From: Desulfobulbaceae bacterium
GTDB taxonomy: Bacteria; Desulfobacterota; Desulfobulbia; Desulfobulbales; Desulfobulbaceae
Length of the DNA stretch: 50,594 bases
Reading direction: 5' to 3'
NCBI GenBank assembly: GCA_015486315.1
Contig: WFRY01000038.1
Span: 1-50,594, forward strand
The translations under genes and the position numbers were made by a program. The notes under the pieces are model-generated. The model had not been told where the DNA came from, did not search any database, and saw only the letters and a program-made list of their open reading frames with translations. Below, piece after piece: positions 30,175 to 40,335 of this stretch; within the stretch, counting starts at the first letter, position 1, and each line of letters starts with the position of its first letter.

Positions 30175-30663
30175 TTATTTATCAGCACTGGTCTCGCAAT
30201 CTTCACGATAAGGGTTGATGGTCAGCACGGGGCAACACGCCGTTTTGACGACTTTATCGGCCACACTGCCGAACATGACCCGCTCAAGGCCTTTATAGCC
30301 ATGGGTGCCCATAACTATCAGGTTTGCATTGTTGTCTTTTACATATTGGAGAATCTCATCCGTCACATCTCCGGTCAAAACACTGCTGTGCACATCACTC
30401 ACACCGGCAGCTGCAATGGCATCATGGTTATCCTTCACAAATTCTTCCATTCGATGTTGGGCAGACTCCAGCAGTTCCTCTTCCAGGTTGGGCAGGTTCA
30501 CCGGCGGAACAAAAAAACCGGAATAATCCTCAAAATTCTGCACCACGAAAATCAAATCCAGACGGGCACCCATTTTACCGGCAACATAGGCCGCTGATGT
30601 GGCTATCTTATCGGCATTTTCTGAAAAATCCACAGGGGTAACAACTGTTTTAATCTCCTGCAT
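30175..30663 (-). CDS. universal stress protein UspA family
   Basis: VVTPVDFSENADKIATSAAYVAGKMGARLDLIFVV...NANLIVMGTHGYKGLERVMFGSVADKVVKTACCPVLTI. Confidence 0.95.
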   Translation of the reverse strand: MQEIKTVVTPVDFSENADKIATSAAYVAGKMGARLDLIFVVQNFEDYSGFFVPPVNLPNLEEELLESAQHRMEEFVKDNHDAIAAAGVSDVHSSVLTGDVTDEILQYVKDNNANLIVMGTHGYKGLERVMFGSVADKVVKTACCPVLTINPYREDCETSADK

Positions 30664-30923
30664 GGTACACCTCCGTATTCTTGGTCATTTTATCAGATCC
30701 GGCAGTTGACCTGTCCGAGAGAACGGGTAAACCGGAAAGATATAAAGTTATCGTTACGTTATCGGAAAATATCCTTATTTTCCAAGCCTGTTTTTATTCA
30801 TCATATTGTGTCACAGCCGGGACGGGATGACAAGCTCTATTCCCCTGTCCGGATAAAGCTGTTGACCCTTGCCGGCAAGGAGAATATACTTTAATATTAA
30901 TATTTTTCATAACTGTTAAATTT

Positions 30924-31093
30924 GTAACTATTCAGGTGGGTGCAGAAAACTTGCAAAACCACAGTCCTGTAACTGTTCAGGAGGGCCTTAGATTCGGAGT
31001 CTACGCTTACCTGTTCTTTTAAGACTGCGAAGCGTACTTGTGCTACTCGAGCAGGCTTAAATGGGCGAAGATAAGGTGCTCCTGAATAGTTAC
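30924..31093. mobile_element. MITE-like non-autonomous element, family 1 copy 2, with 8-bp TSD
   Basis: GTAACTATTCAGG...CCTGAATAGTTAC ends; flanked by perfect TTAAATTT direct repeats (30916-30923 and 31094-31101); strongly similar to 22901-23086. Confidence 0.9.
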
Positions 31094-31127
31094 TTAAATT
31101 TTATTCTTCCTGACAGAGAGTTATATA

Positions 31128-32180
31128 ATGGATTTTGAAGCAAAATGGATTGCCTGGGAGATTACCCGCCGCTGTAACCTGAAATGCGTCCACTGCAGAT
31201 CATCGTCTGCACTTGAAGTTGAAGACCACCCGGATTTTTCTCTTGATGAGGCGAAACGGGTGCTTGACGACATCAAATCCTATGCAGACCCGGTCATGGT
31301 TCTGTCCGGCGGCGAGCCCCTGCTGCGGGCTGATGTCTTTGACATTGCCGCCTACGGCACCGACCTTGGTCTGCGAATGTGCCTGGCCACCAACGGTACC
31401 CTGGTTAACGAGGAAACCTGCCGCAGGATCAAGGAAACCGGTATCAAGATGGTTTCCCTGAGTCTGGATGGTGCCAGTGCGGATATTCATGATGACTTCC
31501 GCAACCAGCAGGGTGCCTTTGACGGCACCATGAATGCGATTAAACTGTTTAATGAACACGGTATTCAGTTTCTGATCAACTCATCATTTACCAAACGGAA
31601 CAAGGAAGAGGCACCGAAAATTTATGAACTGGTCAAGGGACTGGGCGCCACTGCCTGGTACCTGTTCATGATCGTACCCACCGGGCGCGGCGAAGAGATC
31701 ATGGAGGAACTGATCCCGGAATCGGAATACGAGGATATCCTGAACTGGCATTATGACATGGAAAAAGAAGAGCCGGAAATGCTGGTTCGTCCCACCTGCG
31801 CACCTCAGTATTACCGGATTGTCCTGCAGCGGGCCAAAGAGGACGGGGAAAAATTTAAACGGCGGACCCTAAAATTTTCCACAGGCGGCTCCAAGGGCTG
31901 CCTGGCCGGGCAGTTAATATGTCTCATTGATGTGGACGGCAATGTCCTGCCCTGCAGCTACTTTCCCAAGGCTGCCGGGAATATCCGGGAACAGTCTTTC
32001 AAGGATATATGGGAAAACTCCAAACTCTTTCTGGAACTGCGTGATTTTAAAGGCTACAAGGATAACTGCGGTCGCTGTGAATATGTCAACGTCTGCGGTG
32101 GCTGCCGGGCCCGGGCCTATGCCATGACCGGTGATTACCTGGCTCAGGAACCCTTTTGTACCTACCAGCCGGGCAGTTAA
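31128..32180 (+). CDS. ahbD: radical SAM/SPASM protein, AhbD (heme b synthase)-like
   Basis: CNLKCVHC radical SAM motif; [36 protein letters not shown]-terminal SPASM-type [35 protein letters not shown]; adjacent to hemE. Confidence 0.78.
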   Translation: MDFEAKWIAWEITRRCNLKCVHCRSSSALEVEDHPDFSLDEAKRVLDDIKSYADPVMVLSGGEPLLRADVFDIAAYGTDLGLRMCLATNGTLVNEETCRRIKETGIKMVSLSLDGASADIHDDFRNQQGAFDGTMNAIKLFNEHGIQFLINSSFTKRNKEEAPKIYELVKGLGATAWYLFMIVPTGRGEEIMEELIPESEYEDILNWHYDMEKEEPEMLVRPTCAPQYYRIVLQRAKEDGEKFKRRTLKFSTGGSKGCLAGQLICLIDVDGNVLPCSYFPKAAGNIREQSFKDIWENSKLFLELRDFKGYKDNCGRCEYVNVCGGCRARAYAMTGDYLAQEPFCTYQPGS

Positions 32181-32249
32181 AAACACTCCAGGCTCTGAAG
32201 GCCTGTATCCTGTCAGCCGATACCTGAAACCTCATACCTTTTAAAAAAA

Positions 32250-33281
32250 ATGAACGATACCTTTCTGAAGGCCTGCCGTGGTGAAAAAACCGATTACACT
32301 CCTGTCTGGTTCATGCGCCAGGCAGGACGTTACCTGCCCGAGTACCAGGCCGTACGCGGCAAGGTCACCTTTCTGGAACTGTGTAAAAACCCGGAACTCT
32401 GTACTGAAGTAACCCTGCAGCCCATTGACATTTTCGGATTTGATGCCGCCATCCTGTTTTCCGACATCCTGATCGCCATGGAGGCCATGGGCCTGACCCT
32501 GGAATTTCATGAGGGCCGGGGCCCGGTTTTTCCTGATCCGGTTCGCAGTCAGGCTGCGGTTGACAACCTTATCATCCCTGATCCGGAAGAGAGCATGCCC
32601 TTTGTCATGGAGACCATCAAACTCCTGCGCAGTGAATTGAAGGTCCCGCTGATCGGCTTTTCCGGGGCCCCGTTTACCCTGGCCACCTATCTGATTGAAG
32701 GCGGTTCTTCAAAGGTTTTTTTAGAGACCAAACGAATGGCCTTTCAGAACCCTGATCTGTACCATAACCTGCTCAGCAAGATTACGGAATGTACAAGCCT
32801 GTACCTGCAGGCACAGGCCAGGGCCGGTGCCCAGGCCCTGCAGATCTTTGATTCCTGGGCCGGCATCTGGGCACCCTGTGATTTTGCCCGGTTTGCCCTG
32901 CCCTATGTACAGTCCATCATCAGCGACCTCCGCAAGATGACGGATATTCCGATCATTTACTTTGCCAACAACGGCTCAACCCTGATCGACCACTCCAGGA
33001 CCGCCGGGGCTGACGTACTCGGGCTGGACTGGCGACTCAATATCGGTGATGCAGTGAAACGGGTCGGCAACCATGCCGTCCAGGGCAACCTTGACCCCAT
33101 AGCGTTATTTCTGCCCAGAGATGAACTGGAACAGCGAATCAAAACACTGCTTGAAGATGCACAGGATGCCAGGGGCCATATCTTTAACCTGGGACATGGT
33201 ATCCTGCCGCAGACTCCACCTGACCAGGCCAAAATAGCGGTTGATGCCGTGCACCGTTTCAGCGGAAAACAGGCCGCATAA
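32250..33281 (+). CDS. hemE: uroporphyrinogen decarboxylase
   Basis: PVWFMRQAGRYLPEYQAVR; GFSGAPFTLATYLIEGG; HGILPQTPPD. Confidence 0.97.
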   Translation: MNDTFLKACRGEKTDYTPVWFMRQAGRYLPEYQAVRGKVTFLELCKNPELCTEVTLQPIDIFGFDAAILFSDILIAMEAMGLTLEFHEGRGPVFPDPVRSQAAVDNLIIPDPEESMPFVMETIKLLRSELKVPLIGFSGAPFTLATYLIEGGSSKVFLETKRMAFQNPDLYHNLLSKITECTSLYLQAQARAGAQALQIFDSWAGIWAPCDFARFALPYVQSIISDLRKMTDIPIIYFANNGSTLIDHSRTAGADVLGLDWRLNIGDAVKRVGNHAVQGNLDPIALFLPRDELEQRIKTLLEDAQDARGHIFNLGHGILPQTPPDQAKIAVDAVHRFSGKQAA

Positions 33282-33295
33282 ACAGGCCATAAAGA

Positions 33296-33862
33296 GTGCA
33301 GGTTCCGACCATTGCTGAATGCGCCCATCTCATGGAACAATATGAGATGCTGCCCAATATCAGGCGCCACTCCCTGGTTGTTGCCCGGATAGCCGGGCTG
33401 TTAGCCGCTTCTCTGCAGGGAAACGCAGATGAACTTCCGGAGCAAAAGCTCTGCATCAGCGGGGCATTGCTGCACGACATTGCCAAAACTCCCTGTCTGG
33501 ACGGATCCTGTGACCATGCCCGGGCAGGGGCTGCAATCTGCCTGCAGCACGGATATCCGGAAATTGCCCGGATAGTTGAAGAACATGTTATCCTGCAGGA
33601 ACATGATCCTGACCGGTATCAAAACGGTGTCTTTACAGCGCGCGAGATTGTCTACTACGCCGATAAACGAGTTCGGCACGATGAAATCGTCAGCCTGGAT
33701 GACCGACTGGACTATATTATAGAGCATTATGGCAAAAACGACAGCCGGCTGCAGCAACTCATCCGGGCAAACTTTGCCCAATGCGTACAACTGGAAGGTT
33801 TTTTATTCAAATTTCTTGACTTTTCACCAGCCCAGCTCTCCCAAAAGATACATGGAGAGTGA
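33296..33862 (+). CDS. HD-domain phosphohydrolase
   Basis: PNIRRHSLVVARIAGLLA...LLHDIAKTPCLDGSCDHARAGA. Confidence 0.82.
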   Translation: MQVPTIAECAHLMEQYEMLPNIRRHSLVVARIAGLLAASLQGNADELPEQKLCISGALLHDIAKTPCLDGSCDHARAGAAICLQHGYPEIARIVEEHVILQEHDPDRYQNGVFTAREIVYYADKRVRHDEIVSLDDRLDYIIEHYGKNDSRLQQLIRANFAQCVQLEGFLFKFLDFSPAQLSQKIHGE

Positions 33863-33928
33863 ACAGAGTGTAAATACCTGCAGAACTATGCAGCAGACCA
33901 TTATCAACCAAAGCTGACTTCTATTGCT

Positions 33929-34267
33929 ATGGACAATTTCAACTGGATAGAATCATATCCTCACTGCGTTACCGTATCTGACACCCGGGGCATTATTATT
34001 GCCATGAACAGTGCCTCCCGGAAAAACTTTAAAAAATACGGCGGGGAAAAGCTGATCGGTGCCAGCCTGTTTGACTGCCATCCCGAGTCTGCCAATACAA
34101 TTATCCGCAACCAGCTTGCCGGTCAGGCAGCTAACACATATCTTACTGAAAGCAAAGAGAAAAAACGATTAATCAGCCAGGTTCCCTGGTACCGAAACAA
34201 CGAATTCGGCGGCATGGTGGAAACCATCATTACCCTGCCCCAGGACCTGTTGGTCAAAAAACGTTAA
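33929..34267 (+). CDS. stand-alone PAS-domain protein
   Basis: 112 aa; YPHCVTVSDTRGIIIAMNSASRKNFKKYGGEKLIGASLFDCHPE. Confidence 0.75.
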   Translation: MDNFNWIESYPHCVTVSDTRGIIIAMNSASRKNFKKYGGEKLIGASLFDCHPESANTIIRNQLAGQAANTYLTESKEKKRLISQVPWYRNNEFGGMVETIITLPQDLLVKKR

Positions 34268-34281
34268 GGTTGGCGTAAACA

Positions 34282-35031
34282 GTGGAAATCTTTTTTATCG
34301 GCGTCGGCGAAGCCTGTGACAGTGCACACGGCAACACCTCGGTTCTGGTAACAACAGACAGCGGTACCAGGATCCTGCTGGACTGTGGATTTTCCGTACC
34401 GCACCATTATTTTCACACCTTTGCAGACGCTCCAGAGCCTGACTATATCTGGATCTCTCATTTTCACGGCGATCATTTCTTTGGTCTTCCCCTGCTCTTT
34501 CTGCGCCTCTGGCAGATGGGCCGCACCCGTCCCCTGCCCATTGTCAGTCAGCAGGGTGTGGCTGAAAGAGTACGGGAGGTGCTTGACCTGGCCTATCCGG
34601 GCTTTGAAAAAAAACTCAGCTTTAAACTCAGCTTCCATACGGTCAGCCCGGATGACACTGTTTCCATTGGCGGTTTGAACTGGTCTACTGCCGTAACCGA
34701 GCACTCACAGTACAACCTCGGCCTGCTGCTTGACGACGGGAAGAAGCAGCTCTATTACAGTGGTGACGGTCGGCCCACCGAGCCGGTACAACAACTGGTT
34801 CAGGGCTGTGATCTTATTATTCACGAGGCTTTCAGGCTCGTTGATCAATTCCCTTACCACGGGTCTATTACCAGCTGTCTGCAGCTTGCCGATATTGCCG
34901 GGGTCAACAAAATGGCCCTGCTGCACCTGGACCGAGACTTCAGAAAATATGAACTTGAAAAAATCAACAAACTCCTGAAGACCAGACCAGGTACCCTCCT
35001 GCCGGTGGCCGGTGACAGGCTGACAGTCTAA
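34282..35031 (+). CDS. MBL-fold metallohydrolase (RNase Z-like)
   Basis: IWISHFHGDHFFGLPLLFLRLW; LYYSGDGRPTEPVQQLVQGCDLIIHEAF; LLHLDRDFR. Confidence 0.88.
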   Translation: MEIFFIGVGEACDSAHGNTSVLVTTDSGTRILLDCGFSVPHHYFHTFADAPEPDYIWISHFHGDHFFGLPLLFLRLWQMGRTRPLPIVSQQGVAERVREVLDLAYPGFEKKLSFKLSFHTVSPDDTVSIGGLNWSTAVTEHSQYNLGLLLDDGKKQLYYSGDGRPTEPVQQLVQGCDLIIHEAFRLVDQFPYHGSITSCLQLADIAGVNKMALLHLDRDFRKYELEKINKLLKTRPGTLLPVAGDRLTV

Positions 35032-35040
35032 TCCCCTGCA

Positions 35041-38000
35041 ATGCCGGTATCACAAAACTTTCGTTTTTCCATAGACCGGGGCGGCACCTTTACCGATGTG
35101 TATGCCGAGGTACCCGGTGAACCTGGATTTCGAGTTGTCAAGCTGCTGTCCGAGGATCCGGCCAATTATGAGGATGCACCACGGGAAGGAATCCGACGCA
35201 TTCTGGCGGAATTCGGCATTGAGCCGAATAACGGTCTGCTTGACGACACGCAGATCGAATGGATCCGGATGGGTACCACCGTGGCCACCAATGCCCTGCT
35301 TGAGCGAAAGGGAGCCCGCACCGCCCTGGTCATAACCCGGGGATTTGGCGATATTCTCCAGATAGGCAACCAGGAACGGCCACAGCTCTTTGACCTGCGG
35401 ATAACAAAACCTGATCTCCTCTATGAAGAAGTCATTGAGGTTGAAGAACGGCTGCAGCTGCTGCAAGATGGAGAAAACGATCCTGGCAGGGATGTCATTA
35501 CCGGCATCACGGGTGAGCGGTTTGCTGTTCTTGCCGCGCCTGATCTTGACCTGATCAAAAGCGAGCTGCAGGCAGTTCTCAAGCGGGGCATTACCAGCCT
35601 GGCAGTTGTCTTTGTCCACTCCTATGACTGTGCGCTGCATGAAGAGATGGTGGGCGCAGTTGCCGAAGAACTCGGCTTTTCCCGAATTTCTCTTTCCTCG
35701 AGAATCATGCCCATGGTCAAGCTGGTCTCCCGTGGAGACACCACCATGGTCGATGCCTACCTTACGCCGCATATTCACACCTATCTGGACAGTTTCAGAA
35801 GCGGTTTTGCCGGGAAACTGAGAGACACGAACCTGCTGTTCATGCAGTCCGACGGCGGACTTGCCCCGGCAGATACATTTACCGGCAGCCGGGCTATCCT
35901 GTCCGGACCGGCCGGGGGAGTGGCAGGGTACGGCCTGACGACCTATGAACCTGCGGTGGGCAAACCGATCATCGGATTCGACATGGGCGGGACCTCCACA
36001 GATATCTCCCGCTACGAGGGTGAGTTTGAACTCACCTTTGAAACCAGTATTGCCGGTGTCAGGATCCAGGCACCTCAGCTTGACATCAAAACCGTGGCCG
36101 CCGGGGGTGGATCACGACTGTTTTTTGAAAACGGCATGTTCAAGGTCGGGCCTGAATCGGCAGGTGCCCATCCAGGCCCGGTCTGCTACCGTAAAAACGG
36201 CTTTTTGACCATCACCGATGCCAATCTCATCCTGGGCAGACTGCATCCTGATTACTTTCCCGCCCTCTTCGGCCCGGACGAAAACCTTCCCCTGGACCTG
36301 AAAGCCGCCCGGACCGCCATGGCCGGGCTTACCAGGGAAATAAACCTTTTTTTAAGCCGCAACAACCGTCCGCCGCTTTCGCTTGAACAAACAGCCCTTG
36401 GGTTTCTGCAGGTGGCCAATGAGGTCATGGTTCGACCGATCAGAGAAGTATCGATCATGCGCGGCTTTGACAGTAAAGACCATATCCTGGCGACCTTTGG
36501 AGGAGCCGGTGCACAGCATGCCTGTGCCATTGCCCGAATCCTGGGGATCTCTTCCATTTTCATCCACCGTTTTTCCGGTATCCTGTCGGCCTACGGCATC
36601 GGTCTTGCCGATACAGTGGTGGAAAAACAGGTTCCGGCAGCCTCAATCCTGGAAGCAAAAACAACCGCTGACATCTCGGCAGCCCTTGAAGAGCTGCAGC
36701 AGGCAACCGAACAGGAATTGCTGAACCAGGGAATTGCAGCAGAGCGCATTACAAGCCGTCGTTTTCTCAACCTCCGTTACCAGGGAACCGACACTGCCCT
36801 GATGGTCGAAGAACCGGCGGACGGCAAAATTGCAGCAGCCTTTATGCATACCTACAGACGCGCATTCGGTTTCTGCCTGAAGGGTCGTGAAATCCTGATT
36901 GATAACCTGAGAATTCGCTCCATCGGTCATGCAGGCAGACAGTCCGAACACCGTCTGAAACACTGTCCGACGCAACCTCTGCAAAAAAAAGTTGTTTCCT
37001 GCTATTTTGACGACCGTCTGCAGGAGACCGACCTGTACAGCTTCGACCAACTGCCGGTGGGACATACAATAAAAGGACCGGCTCTCATTATTCAGGATAC
37101 TGCTACCGTCGTTGTAGAGCCCGACTGCACTGCCTCAATCACCGAAAGCGGCAATATTAAAATTTTTGTTGGTCAACAGCAGCAGAAACCAGTCCACAGC
37201 GACGTCGATCCAATTCAGCTCTCAATTTTTGCCAACCTGTTCATGTCCATTGCCGAACAGATGGGCCGCATGCTGCAGAAGACCGCCGTTTCCACCAATA
37301 TCAAAGAACGGTTGGATTTTTCCTGCGCCCTGTTCAACCCGGAAGGTCACCTTGTCGCCAATGCACCCCATGTACCGGTTCATCTCGGCGCCATGAGCGA
37401 GGCGGTCCGGGAACAGAACCGTTGCCGGCAAAACCTCCAGCCCGGCGATGTACTGCTGGCAAATCATCCGGCGGCCGGAGGCAGCCACCTGCCCGACATC
37501 ACGGTCATGACACCGGTGTTTAAAGATACTGTTCTTATCTTCTGGGTTGCCTGTCGGGGGCACCATGCCGACATCGGCGGCATCACCCCCGGCTCCATGC
37601 CGCCCAACTCACGGCTGCTTGCAGAGGAGGGAGCAGCCATCATGTCCTTTAAACTGGTCAGTAAGGGTATCTTTCAGGAACAGAAAATCAGCGATCTGTT
37701 GCTTCATCCCGCGACCGACCGGCAGCCCGGCCAACGGGTTATCAGCGGTACCAGACGGCTGTCGGACAACCTTTCCGACCTTAAAGCCCAGGTGGCAGCC
37801 AACCAGAAGGGTATCGACCTTATTCTTGAGATGGTGGATCATTACGGGCTTGAGGTTGTGCAGGCCTATATGGAACATATCCAGAGCTCAGCTGAAGAGG
37901 CGGTGCGGCAGAGCCTCTGCGCCCTCTCCTTACAAAAGGGGCTGGCCGAGTGTGGTACAATACAGGCTGTTGATTATCTTGACGACGGCAGTCCCATCAG

Positions 38001-38787
38001 GCTCCGGTTGACCATTGACCGCAGGGACGGTAATGCGGTCTTTGATTTTTCAGGGACCGGCCCGGAGTTATGGGGAAATCTGAATGCACCCAAAGCGGTC
38101 ACCAGGTCGGCAATTCTGTACAGTCTTCGCTGTTTAGTGGAAAAGGATATACCGTTAAATCACGGCTGTCTGCTCCCCATCAGCCTTATTATCCCTGCCG
38201 GGTCACTGCTTGACCCGTCTCCGGAGGCTGCAGTGGTGGGAGGGAATGTACTGACTTCCCAACGGGTGGTTGACGTTGTTCTGAAGGCATTCGGCGTCGC
38301 TGCCGCGTCCCAGGGATGCATGAACAACCTTACCTTCGGCAATGATCAATTCGGCTACTACGAGACCATCGGCGGGGGGGCCGGGGCCGGGCCTGACTGG
38401 CATGGCCAGTCAGGCGTACACACTCACATGACCAACACCAGAATCACGGACCCGGAAATTATGGAACGTCGTTATCCGGTTCTGGTGAGGGAGTTTTCGC
38501 TTCGCCGCGGCTCAGGAGGTGCAGGCAGGTTTTGTGGTGGTGACGGCCTGATCCGTGATCTTGAATTCCGGGAACCACTCAGCGTGGCCATCCTGTCCGA
38601 GCGCAGGGTCTTTGCTCCATATGGCAGAGAGGGAGGGCACGCCGGAAAACAGGGGCGGAATCTCTTTATTCGACAGGACGGCAGGACATTAAACCTGGGC
38701 GGAAAAAACGAAATCCAGGCCGAAGCCGGAGACAGAATCAGAATACTCACCCCGGGCGGCGGGGGCTATGGCACCCCTGAGAAATAA
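35041..38787 (+). CDS. 5-oxoprolinase/hydantoinase A+B fusion
   Basis: 1248 aa; [63 protein letters not shown]-terminal HyuB half ([17 protein letters not shown]...[19 protein letters not shown]). Confidence 0.94.
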   Translation: MPVSQNFRFSIDRGGTFTDVYAEVPGEPGFRVVKLLSEDPANYEDAPREGIRRILAEFGIEPNNGLLDDTQIEWIRMGTTVATNALLERKGARTALVITRGFGDILQIGNQERPQLFDLRITKPDLLYEEVIEVEERLQLLQDGENDPGRDVITGITGERFAVLAAPDLDLIKSELQAVLKRGITSLAVVFVHSYDCALHEEMVGAVAEELGFSRISLSSRIMPMVKLVSRGDTTMVDAYLTPHIHTYLDSFRSGFAGKLRDTNLLFMQSDGGLAPADTFTGSRAILSGPAGGVAGYGLTTYEPAVGKPIIGFDMGGTSTDISRYEGEFELTFETSIAGVRIQAPQLDIKTVAAGGGSRLFFENGMFKVGPESAGAHPGPVCYRKNGFLTITDANLILGRLHPDYFPALFGPDENLPLDLKAARTAMAGLTREINLFLSRNNRPPLSLEQTALGFLQVANEVMVRPIREVSIMRGFDSKDHILATFGGAGAQHACAIARILGISSIFIHRFSGILSAYGIGLADTVVEKQVPAASILEAKTTADISAALEELQQATEQELLNQGIAAERITSRRFLNLRYQGTDTALMVEEPADGKIAAAFMHTYRRAFGFCLKGREILIDNLRIRSIGHAGRQSEHRLKHCPTQPLQKKVVSCYFDDRLQETDLYSFDQLPVGHTIKGPALIIQDTATVVVEPDCTASITESGNIKIFVGQQQQKPVHSDVDPIQLSIFANLFMSIAEQMGRMLQKTAVSTNIKERLDFSCALFNPEGHLVANAPHVPVHLGAMSEAVREQNRCRQNLQPGDVLLANHPAAGGSHLPDITVMTPVFKDTVLIFWVACRGHHADIGGITPGSMPPNSRLLAEEGAAIMSFKLVSKGIFQEQKISDLLLHPATDRQPGQRVISGTRRLSDNLSDLKAQVAANQKGIDLILEMVDHYGLEVVQAYMEHIQSSAEEAVRQSLCALSLQKGLAECGTIQAVDYLDDGSPIRLRLTIDRRDGNAVFDFSGTGPELWGNLNAPKAVTRSAILYSLRCLVEKDIPLNHGCLLPISLIIPAGSLLDPSPEAAVVGGNVLTSQRVVDVVLKAFGVAAASQGCMNNLTFGNDQFGYYETIGGGAGAGPDWHGQSGVHTHMTNTRITDPEIMERRYPVLVREFSLRRGSGGAGRFCGGDGLIRDLEFREPLSVAILSERRVFAPYGREGGHAGKQGRNLFIRQDGRTLNLGGKNEIQAEAGDRIRILTPGGGGYGTPEK

Positions 38788-38798
38788 ACGATTACATT

Positions 38799-38993
38799 CC
38801 AAGGTATTATCAAGTAAAGAGGTCACTTCTCAAGAAGTGGCGGCAAGTTTTTGTATTTTACTTTATGGATCGAAGTCTCCGCTATCTCCGGCTAACAACC
38901 TGCCGGAATGACGGAGTTGCAGGCAATTCAGATCGTCATCCCCGATTGTAGTTATCGGGAATCCAATCGTTTTGCCGGTACTTATTGAGAAAT
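38799..38993. repeat. dispersed intergenic repeat family 2, copy B (38825-38993), abutting a partial family 3 motif (38799-38821)
   Basis: ACTTCTCAAGAAGTGGCGGCAAG...TTTATGGATCGAAGTCTCCGCTATCTCCGGCTAACAACCTGCCGGAATGACGGAGTTGCAGG...TTGAGAAAT, aligned by eye to 20741-20999. Confidence 0.75.
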
Positions 38994-39036
38994 TATGTCA
39001 AGAGTATCGCTAACGACGCCCTTGCCTTGCACCTGT

Positions 39037-39645
39037 CTACCGGACTTCTTTTCTCACTCTCATCAGACATTGCCAGAACCTGGGCAAAACCTGCGTTCTG
39101 GATTCCAGCAGACAGGACTCAAGCTGCAGGATTTCAAAAAATGGTTCCACACTGGCAGTCAGCTCAGCTGCGGAGAGACGAGGCGGTCCCTTTCCCTCAA
39201 CAATCTGATCGCTGTTACCTATCAGACTGAGCCAGAGCCCTTCACTGCCGAGACAGGAGGCCATCTGTTGCACAAATGCCGCCCTGCCCTCCTGACCGCC
39301 CGTGGAATGAAAACAGCCCCGGTCAAAGGCAAAGACAAATGGAGCGTCGTCAACCCGGCAGTTTAAAAAATCAGCTGCTGTAAATCTGCAGGCCACTCCC
39401 TTTTCCGCTGCCCGTGCCTCGGCAATGCCGATGGCACTGGTTGAGATATCCATTCCCGTGACCCGAAATCCCTGCTGAGCCATCCAGATGGAACTTGTTC
39501 CCGTGCCGCAACCGACCTCCAGCACCTTGCCGTCAATCCTCGGCCAGCGCTCCAGCACAGCCATCAGATGTGCATCCGGATAGCCGGTATCCCAGGGCAG
39601 ATCATCCTGATCGTAACGCTTATCCCATTCTTTTTTATCTCTCAC
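39037..39645 (-). CDS. class I SAM-dependent methyltransferase
   Basis: KEWDKRYDQDDLPWDTGYPD...GKVLEVGCGTGTSSIWMAQQGFRVTGMDIS. Confidence 0.9.
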   Translation of the reverse strand: MRDKKEWDKRYDQDDLPWDTGYPDAHLMAVLERWPRIDGKVLEVGCGTGTSSIWMAQQGFRVTGMDISTSAIGIAEARAAEKGVACRFTAADFLNCRVDDAPFVFAFDRGCFHSTGGQEGRAAFVQQMASCLGSEGLWLSLIGNSDQIVEGKGPPRLSAAELTASVEPFFEILQLESCLLESRTQVLPRFWQCLMRVRKEVR

Positions 39646-39653
39646 AATGATCC

Positions 39654-40052
39654 TCAGTCCAGAGTGATGGTAAGCGGAATCGAGTGAAGACTTTTCTCCT
39701 GCTGGACAGTGGTGCCCAGTTTCCAGTCCACACAGCGTGCATTGCCGTTCAACTTATTTTCAATATCGGCAACCAGGCCGTTCACATTGATAACAGGATG
39801 CCTGGTAAACACCTCGGGCAGCCCGTAGGTCAGGTTACAGACCAGGCAGCAGCCGGGTCGCTCAATAAGATCCAGGTTGAAATTCAAGGTATTGGTCCGT
39901 TCATCATAGCCGTTAAAACGAAGACCAATATCATACGCCCCTTCACTTGCATCACCAAACAGGGCCTCAAAAAAATTATCGGCACGCTGGGCGGGGAAAA
40001 GCTCTGTCAACACATCATCGGTAAAGACTGCATTCAGGTTATCCATGTTCAT
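39654..40052 (-). CDS. conserved hypothetical protein
   Basis: 132 aa; MNMDNLNAVFTDDVLTELFPAQRADNFFEALFGDASEGAYDIGLRFNGY; resembles small uncharacterised deltaproteobacterial proteins. Confidence 0.65.
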   Translation of the reverse strand: MNMDNLNAVFTDDVLTELFPAQRADNFFEALFGDASEGAYDIGLRFNGYDERTNTLNFNLDLIERPGCCLVCNLTYGLPEVFTRHPVINVNGLVADIENKLNGNARCVDWKLGTTVQQEKSLHSIPLTITLD

Positions 40053-40089
40053 CTCATCTGGTTATATAAAAATAATTTTTTAGTTTACC

Positions 40090-40196
40090 GCAAATGAGTT
40101 GATACCTTCTGTTGATGGTGCGCACAGCGCACCCTACGGGCAGTGCAACGGATAGGGTGCGCTGTGCGCACCATTTTTAAGTATCAACTCAAATGC
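40090..40196. repeat. nested inverted repeat (22-bp perfect inner arms, 16-bp outer arms)
   Basis: Inner ATGGTGCGCACAGCGCACCCTA (40115-40136) / TAGGGTGCGCTGTGCGCACCAT (40153-40174); outer GCAAATGAGTTGATAC (40090-40105) / GTATCAACTCAAATGC (40181-40196). Confidence 0.9.
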
Positions 40197-40335
40197 AGAG
40201 GCCTATAAAGGGCCGGCAACTTTGCCATCCTTATCCTGCAACAGAAAACTTTTTTGAGAACAGTAACGTAATCAGGCAGTAAAGGCCTGTCAACATCCAT
40301 TGCAGGCACCTGTCGGGTATGGTAGAAGATAGGTC

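Noticed and set aside
38985-39366. Two overlapping plus-strand ORFs in the 39.0-39.4 kb region
   Set aside because: Antisense to the methyltransferase gene and beginning inside repeat family 2; no recognisable domains.
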